Assembly: GCA_051000715.1 (NCBI GenBank)
Contig: JBPCOB010000129.1
Location: 1-20,800, forward strand
Source of the DNA: JBPCOB01 sp051000715
GTDB lineage: Bacteria > Actinomycetota > Actinomycetes > JALYNC01
Length of the DNA: 20,800 nt
Reading direction: 5' to 3'
The notes beneath the pieces are model-generated. The model searched no databases, was not told the origin of the DNA, and saw only the letters and a list, made by a program, of their open reading frames with translations. Position 1 is the stretch's first letter, and each line of letters opens with the position of its first letter. Both the position numbers and the translations under genes were made by a program. Shown piece by piece: positions 17,875 through 20,800 of the stretch.

Positions 17875-18083
17875 CGTCGGCCCTGCTGGTCGTCGAGGAC
17901 TTGCAGGGCGTTACCGAGCTCGCCTGCGGCCCGAGCACGGGCCATCGTCTCGCTGACGGTGGCCGCATTCTGGGCGGCGTATTTGCAGCCGGCGCTCGAC
18001 GGCGGCGAGGTGCCGCCGGCGCGGCAGACGACCTGGAGGCCGCTGGGGGACTCTGACAGCGGCAGCGTGGTCCGACTGGTCAC
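17871..18083 (-). CDS. Small hypothetical protein
   Basis: A 70-residue frame starting at GTG 18081-18083, inside a 19-bp palindrome, and overlapping the next - strand start by GTGA. The middle reads SGLQVVCRAGGTSPPSSAGC, and the C-terminal half is likely helical (ETMARARAAGELGNALQVLD). The coupled pair layout favours a real small operon, but no family is recognised and the ribosome site is weak. Confidence 0.35.
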   Translation of the reverse strand: MTSRTTLPLSESPSGLQVVCRAGGTSPPSSAGCKYAAQNAATVSETMARARAAGELGNALQVLDDQQGRR

Positions 18084-18096
18084 TCAGTGAGTGACC
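18078..18096. repeat. 19-bp perfect palindrome
   Basis: GGTCACTCA, a central G, then TGAGTGACC. It covers the start of the - strand small ORF (18083) and the first codons of the + strand nucleotidyltransferase remnant. It could be an operator for divergent genes or a recombination scar at the edge of the decayed region. Confidence 0.7.
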
Positions 18097-18316
18097 CGCC
18101 GCCGAGTGAGCTCGGGGCAGAGGCCGTCCCGATCAGACATCGAGCGGCTGTCGTCGATCACACGCCAGAGAGATCGGGCTTTCACCGCCGGGGACGACCG
18201 TGGATTACACAGTCAACGTTGCAGGGCCCGCAGCCCTACTCATAGCCGAGCTTCACAAGCTGGGCGAGCGCCTTGACTCTGCGACGCTGAATCGATCGAA
18301 TCCATACCCGACTTGA
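18087..18316 (+). pseudogene. Nucleotidyltransferase (AbiEii-like) remnant with frameshift
   Basis: One frame gives AEAVPIRHRAAVVDHTPE up to about 18170. The next frame continues TVDYTVNVAGPAALLIAELH and KLGERLDS to a TGA at 18314-18316. The AGPAALL-x-A-x-x-HK-x-x-ER block and the preceding RHRAAVVDH resemble the C-terminal half of actinobacterial AbiEii-type nucleotidyltransferases, which are toxin or phage-defence related. The catalytic N-terminal half is not seen here and the frame is broken, so it is a relic. Confidence 0.4.
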
Positions 18317-18331
18317 GCATGGCCTACCTCA

Positions 18332-18480
18332 GCCGACGTGGTTGCCGGGACGAGTGCGGGGGGCCTGAACGGCGCGTTGTTGGCCACGGCGATCGGCGGG
18401 GCGTACCGCTGCCTCCTCTGCATGATGTGTGGCGGGATACCGCGCAGTTGAGTGCGGAGAAGTTGCTGCGTAAGCCAGCG
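18332..18480 (+). pseudogene. Patatin-like phospholipase fragment with frameshift
   Basis: Frame two reads ADVVAGTSAGGLNGALLATA, with the patatin nucleophile motif GTSAGG-x-N, then a one-base shift near 18394-18400 leads to GVPLPPLHDVWRDTAQLSAE followed by KLLRKP, matching the next block of patatin-like proteins. The oxyanion-hole region upstream and the Asp of the catalytic dyad downstream are missing. It directly abuts the nucleotidyltransferase relic, showing stacked deletions. Confidence 0.6.
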
Positions 18481-18529
18481 ACCTATACAAATGGCTCATC
18501 CGACGCACTTGGCACATCCCGGGTGAAAT

Positions 18530-18670
18530 CCCCGATGCGCCCAGGGTGTGGAACCTACCGGGCAGGACCCGATGGCCACCGGTCTAGGTGCCTGCCGGTG
18601 GTTGGGGAAACAGCCTCGGCGCCGCGACCCGCGGCCGAAAGGATCATCCGGTCACCGAAAGGTGAGAAGC
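18530..18670 (+). ncRNA. Structured RNA segment, possible group II intron relic
   Basis: No credible coding frame. Hairpins seen: CCACCGG (18576-18582) with CCGGTGG (18595-18601), and TCACC-GAAA-GGTGA (18652-18665), a GNRA tetraloop stem; a second CCGAAAGG motif lies at about 18634-18641. Elements such as GGGTGTGGAACC and GGGGAAAC recall domain I of bacterial group II introns, but no reverse transcriptase or domain V was found, so the assignment is tentative. Confidence 0.3.
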
Positions 18671-18683
18671 TTCCGACAGCGCT

Positions 18684-19121
18684 CTACCGCGTGCCGTCGA
18701 GGAACGTGTCACGTGAGCGGACAAACGCTGCTGCGTTCACCAGCACGTCACTAAGCCGCCGCCCTGCCACCCCGCCGACCTGGCCGAGGACGACGTCGGC
18801 GCCAATGTCGAGGCTCCGAGCCAACCGACTGAGCGGAAAGTCGCGTGCCTCGAGCACGCGGGCCAACCAGGCGACTTCCCTGTGCATGTCGAGGTAGCCG
18901 TCCGCCGCCTCGACCGCCCAATACAAAACGTACTGATGGTCATGGACACACCAGGCGATGCTGGCTTCGCCATAACGTCCCTGCTCGTCGGGGAACTCCT
19001 GCCGGTAACGCCGGCAGACCTCAGACGCCAGCGCAACCAGGTCGAGCGGCTCCCCCTCGTCCAGGTGCGCCGAGGCAGGAGGCACCGCACCGGTCGGCGG
19101 GCGCAACCGTCGCTCGTTCAT
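18684..19121 (-). CDS. Conserved-looking hypothetical protein
   Basis: A 145-residue protein starting at ATG 19119-19121 behind GGGCGG and ending at TAG 18684-18686. It is acidic and mostly helical, with no signal peptide or membrane segment. Notable stretches are IAWCVHDHQYVLYWAVEAAD and HREVAWLARVLEARDFPL, then ARSLDIGADVV. Composition and codon use look genuine, unlike the decayed DNA on both sides. It resembles uncharacterised actinobacterial proteins, but I cannot name a family or function. Confidence 0.7.
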   Translation of the reverse strand: MNERRLRPPTGAVPPASAHLDEGEPLDLVALASEVCRRYRQEFPDEQGRYGEASIAWCVHDHQYVLYWAVEAADGYLDMHREVAWLARVLEARDFPLSRLARSLDIGADVVLGQVGGVAGRRLSDVLVNAAAFVRSRDTFLDGTR

Positions 19122-19254
19122 TCCGCCCGCTCCACATCATCCTGAGGCGGTGGCCCTCACTCGTCATCGCCGGGCTCGCCGGCCGCCGCCGTCTTGTGCC
19201 CGTTGGCGCCGTCGGTTCCGTCCGTGACACGTCTCTTGGCCTTACGTGTCCTGC

Positions 19255-19317
19255 TTAGGTGCCCCCGCGGCGCTCCAAACGCAACGCGTCCATGACGTGC
19301 TGGTCTTGCTCCGACAA
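19255..19317 (-). CDS. Possible 20-residue peptide gene
   Basis: On the - strand TTG (19315-19317) follows AAAGG with a 9-base gap and gives MSEQDQHVMDALRLERRGGT before TAA. The peptide starts 13 bases after the stop of the upstream remnant (19331) and lies ahead of the 145-residue gene on the same strand. It has normal codon use but is too short to be sure; it may instead be the tail of a decayed protein. Confidence 0.3.
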   Translation of the reverse strand: MSEQDQHVMDALRLERRGGT

Positions 19318-19330
19318 GTCGCGTCACCTT

Positions 19331-19640
19331 TCACCTCGACAGCTTCTGCTGCGGGACAGCGTGCAACCGCCCCCAGTCACACACCGAGCGGGGGCGGCTG
19401 TCAAGTAGCGCCAAGGCGTAGGCGTCCTCGGTCGTCCTCACCAGGCAGAAGCCAGCAGGTCGTAGGTCGCCGTTCTTCGCCGTGCCCGTCATGCGCCATC
19501 ACCGCGGCGACGGCGAGGTCGATCCAGCCCGCCCGGCGCCTTCGACATCTCCAGGGGACCAGGGTGTGATGCAAACTCCGGCTGGCCACACCGGACCGCG
19601 GCAGCGCCGACAGGTCGAGCGGCTCGGCCGTACCTCTGCC
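19331..19640 (-). pseudogene. Frameshifted hypothetical protein remnant
   Basis: One - strand frame gives AGWIDLAVAAVMAHDGHGEE and RRPTTCWLL; after a one-base shift near 19450 another gives LVRTTEDAYALALLD, then DWGRLHAVPQQKLSR and TGA at 19331-19333. The two pieces read as one protein with natural codon use. The 5' end is not defined and may overlap the + strand gene at 19698. Family not recognised. Confidence 0.35.
19367..19397. repeat. GC-rich inverted repeat
   Basis: CCGCCCCC (19367-19374) and GGGGGCGG (19390-19397) flank a 15-base loop. It is a strong stem without a T-run on either side. It lies inside the coding part of the - strand remnant, so it may be incidental. Confidence 0.45.
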
Positions 19641-19697
19641 TTTGGGCCGCCCTTTACCGTGGAATCTCGCGGTTGGGCTCCCTGGCATGCTGGCGCC

Positions 19698-19910
19698 ATG
19701 ACCGCACCCATGAGCCCGGACCAGAAACTGCTCGCAGCGATCGAGGGCGTCCAGCCCGCGGTGTATGTCCGTGACGGCGACGGCCCGTTCGAGCTGGGGT
19801 ACACAGGCGCGGCAGACGGCGGCGTGATCTTCATGCGCGACCACGGCGCATCTGATGAGGAGATCGAGGTGGCGCGACAGCTCTGGGGCATGGGCGCCGG
19901 CAGTGTGTGA
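19698..19910 (+). CDS. Small acidic hypothetical protein
   Basis: A 70-residue protein from ATG 19698 to TGA 19910: an N-terminal helix (SPDQKLLAAIEGVQPAVYV), a central glycine/aspartate-rich part (DGDGPFELGYTGAADGGVIF), then a helix (DEEIEVARQLWGMGAG). No signal peptide. I choose this ATG because upstream codons in the frame are low quality. Function not recognised; it looks like a complete small cytoplasmic protein. Confidence 0.55.
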   Translation: MTAPMSPDQKLLAAIEGVQPAVYVRDGDGPFELGYTGAADGGVIFMRDHGASDEEIEVARQLWGMGAGSV

Positions 19911-19972
19911 TGAAAGCTTGGCCTCGCCATGCGCCCGTACACGCACCTGAGCCTTAGGTGGTGGGCCGCGGT

Positions 19973-20468
19973 CTATTCATCGGTATTAGCCGCCACGATC
20001 TTGTCGACACGGAAGCCGCCGGTGGACTCGGCGACCGTCCATGTGTACTGGCTCGGTGGTCCGGTACCTGCCACGTGACCGTCCCCCCGGTGCAACAGCC
20101 GATATCACCCCAGGAACCGTGCACGGTCATGTCGTCCGACAGTTCGCCGACGAATACAGTTTCGAAACCTTTGCCTGCGGGATCCGGGTGGGGCATGCTA
20201 TACGCCTGTAGGTATACGCAGTTTCCTTTTGCGAGACGCCAAACAATGCCTTCACTTGATGCCCGGATGGCGTCCACTCGTAGCCACCGGTGAGGTTCAC
20301 CGGCCTCCCGTCGCTGGTCGGCGCCGAGCCGGCCGTCGAGCAGATCGCGCTCGCCGCAGGACTCGGTGGCTTGGTCACCGATGCGTGAACTGATCGGGAA
20401 GCTGACGAAGTGCACGCGGTGAGGCAGGCGACGGCTGCAGCGCCTGTGGCAAGTTGAGCCATTTTCAT
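19973..20468 (-). pseudogene. Lipoprotein gene with two single-base frameshifts
   Basis: Start ATG 20466-20468 behind GAAGGA with a good gap. The N-terminus MKMAQLATGAAAVACLTAC is a lipoprotein signal with lipobox LTAC and Cys19, followed by a Ser/Pro-rich linker, as in secreted actinobacterial lipoproteins. The conserved core GGYEW | DAIRASSEGIVWRLAKGN resumes in another frame at about 20274 (one G missing), and the end SQYTWTVAESTGGFRVDKIV resumes after a second missing base near 20068, ending at TAG 19973-19975. Restored, it would be about 165 residues. Function unknown; cell-surface location is inferred from the lipobox. Confidence 0.6.
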
Positions 20469-20800
20469 GACAGTCGTCCTTCTCAGGATCTGGGGATCCG
20501 CCCAGCCTGGCCACAGTTAGGGTCGCCCGGGTCAGCCCGAGCGTCAATCGCGGGCCGCCTGCGCCATCCACTCGTCGCGGCGCGGCCGCAGCCCGTTCCG
20601 GGGAGGTAGGGATGCCGGCGAGAGTGGCCAGTGGCTGTTCGGCGGCGCTCAGGTCGGCCGCGATGACTGCTGCGGCGGTTACCGCGGCGTGCGGGCCGGT
20701 GGTCGCCTCCTTGTGGGCGGTTTGTGGGCGGACCCTGCACCACCGGACGACACCTGCCGGCACCGGGCAGGAGGTACAGCGGCCCTGGCCTGCGGGTTTG
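20469..20800. other. No firm gene; possible decayed coding DNA
   Basis: On the - strand one frame reads HAAVTAAAVIAADLSAAEQP and on through ERAAAAPRR, and a neighbouring frame ends RRDEWMAQAARD with a stop. This could be the 3' end of a frameshifted gene entering from the right edge, but no start or family is visible. Confidence 0.25.

Noticed and set aside
19157..19327. 56-codon - strand frame overlapping the 20-residue peptide
   Set aside because: First half is arginine-rich and unstructured; only the tail VTDGTDGANG looks natural, and no start codon fits that tail.
17600..20800. CRISPR array or intact transposase
   Set aside because: No regularly spaced repeats, no transposase frame and no matched terminal inverted repeats were seen.

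Overview
The DNA is strongly GC-rich. Start codons include ATG, GTG and TTG, and many genes overlap by ATGA/GTGA. The proteins look actinobacterial (Streptomyces/Frankia/Pseudonocardia-like), so I infer a high-GC actinomycete chromosome; no rRNA or tRNA was seen to refine this.

Positions 1 to about 17.6 kb form one purine and allantoin catabolism locus. On + at the left are glycerate kinase (5' end outside the window), an allophanate-hydrolase-related protein, allantoinase and allantoicase, ending at a hairpin terminator. Converging on - are tartronate semialdehyde reductase (glxR) and glyoxylate carboligase (gcl). A roughly 650-base divergent control region (6797-7452) carries a promoter on each strand and a small leader ORF before glxR. 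To its right on + follow an NCS2 purine permease fused to a degenerate OHCU decarboxylase domain, xdhA, xdhB, xdhC, guanine deaminase, a free OHCU decarboxylase and an MFS transporter. Read as a pathway: guanine to xanthine to urate (guaD, xdhABC); [urate to HIU to OHCU not encoded here]; OHCU to allantoin; allantoin to allantoate to ureidoglycolate; [glyoxylate release not encoded by a known enzyme here]; then glyoxylate to tartronate semialdehyde to glycerate to a phosphoglycerate (gcl, glxR, glxK).

Several genes are broken. Allantoicase has one single-base frameshift and gcl has two, yet both are otherwise full length. Two tiny remnants flank the xdh-guaD block: a hydroxypyruvate-isomerase-like N-terminus at 9432 and a malate-synthase-like C-terminus at about 15632. 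This suggests the block replaced older glyoxylate genes.

From 17.6 to 20.8 kb the DNA is a decayed accessory region. It holds fragments of a nucleotidyltransferase-like protein and a patatin-like phospholipase, a structured-RNA segment that may be a group II intron relic, a few small hypothetical genes, a 19-bp palindrome and a lipoprotein gene with two frameshifts. The number of single-base indels across the window means sequence error must be considered alongside genuine gene decay.
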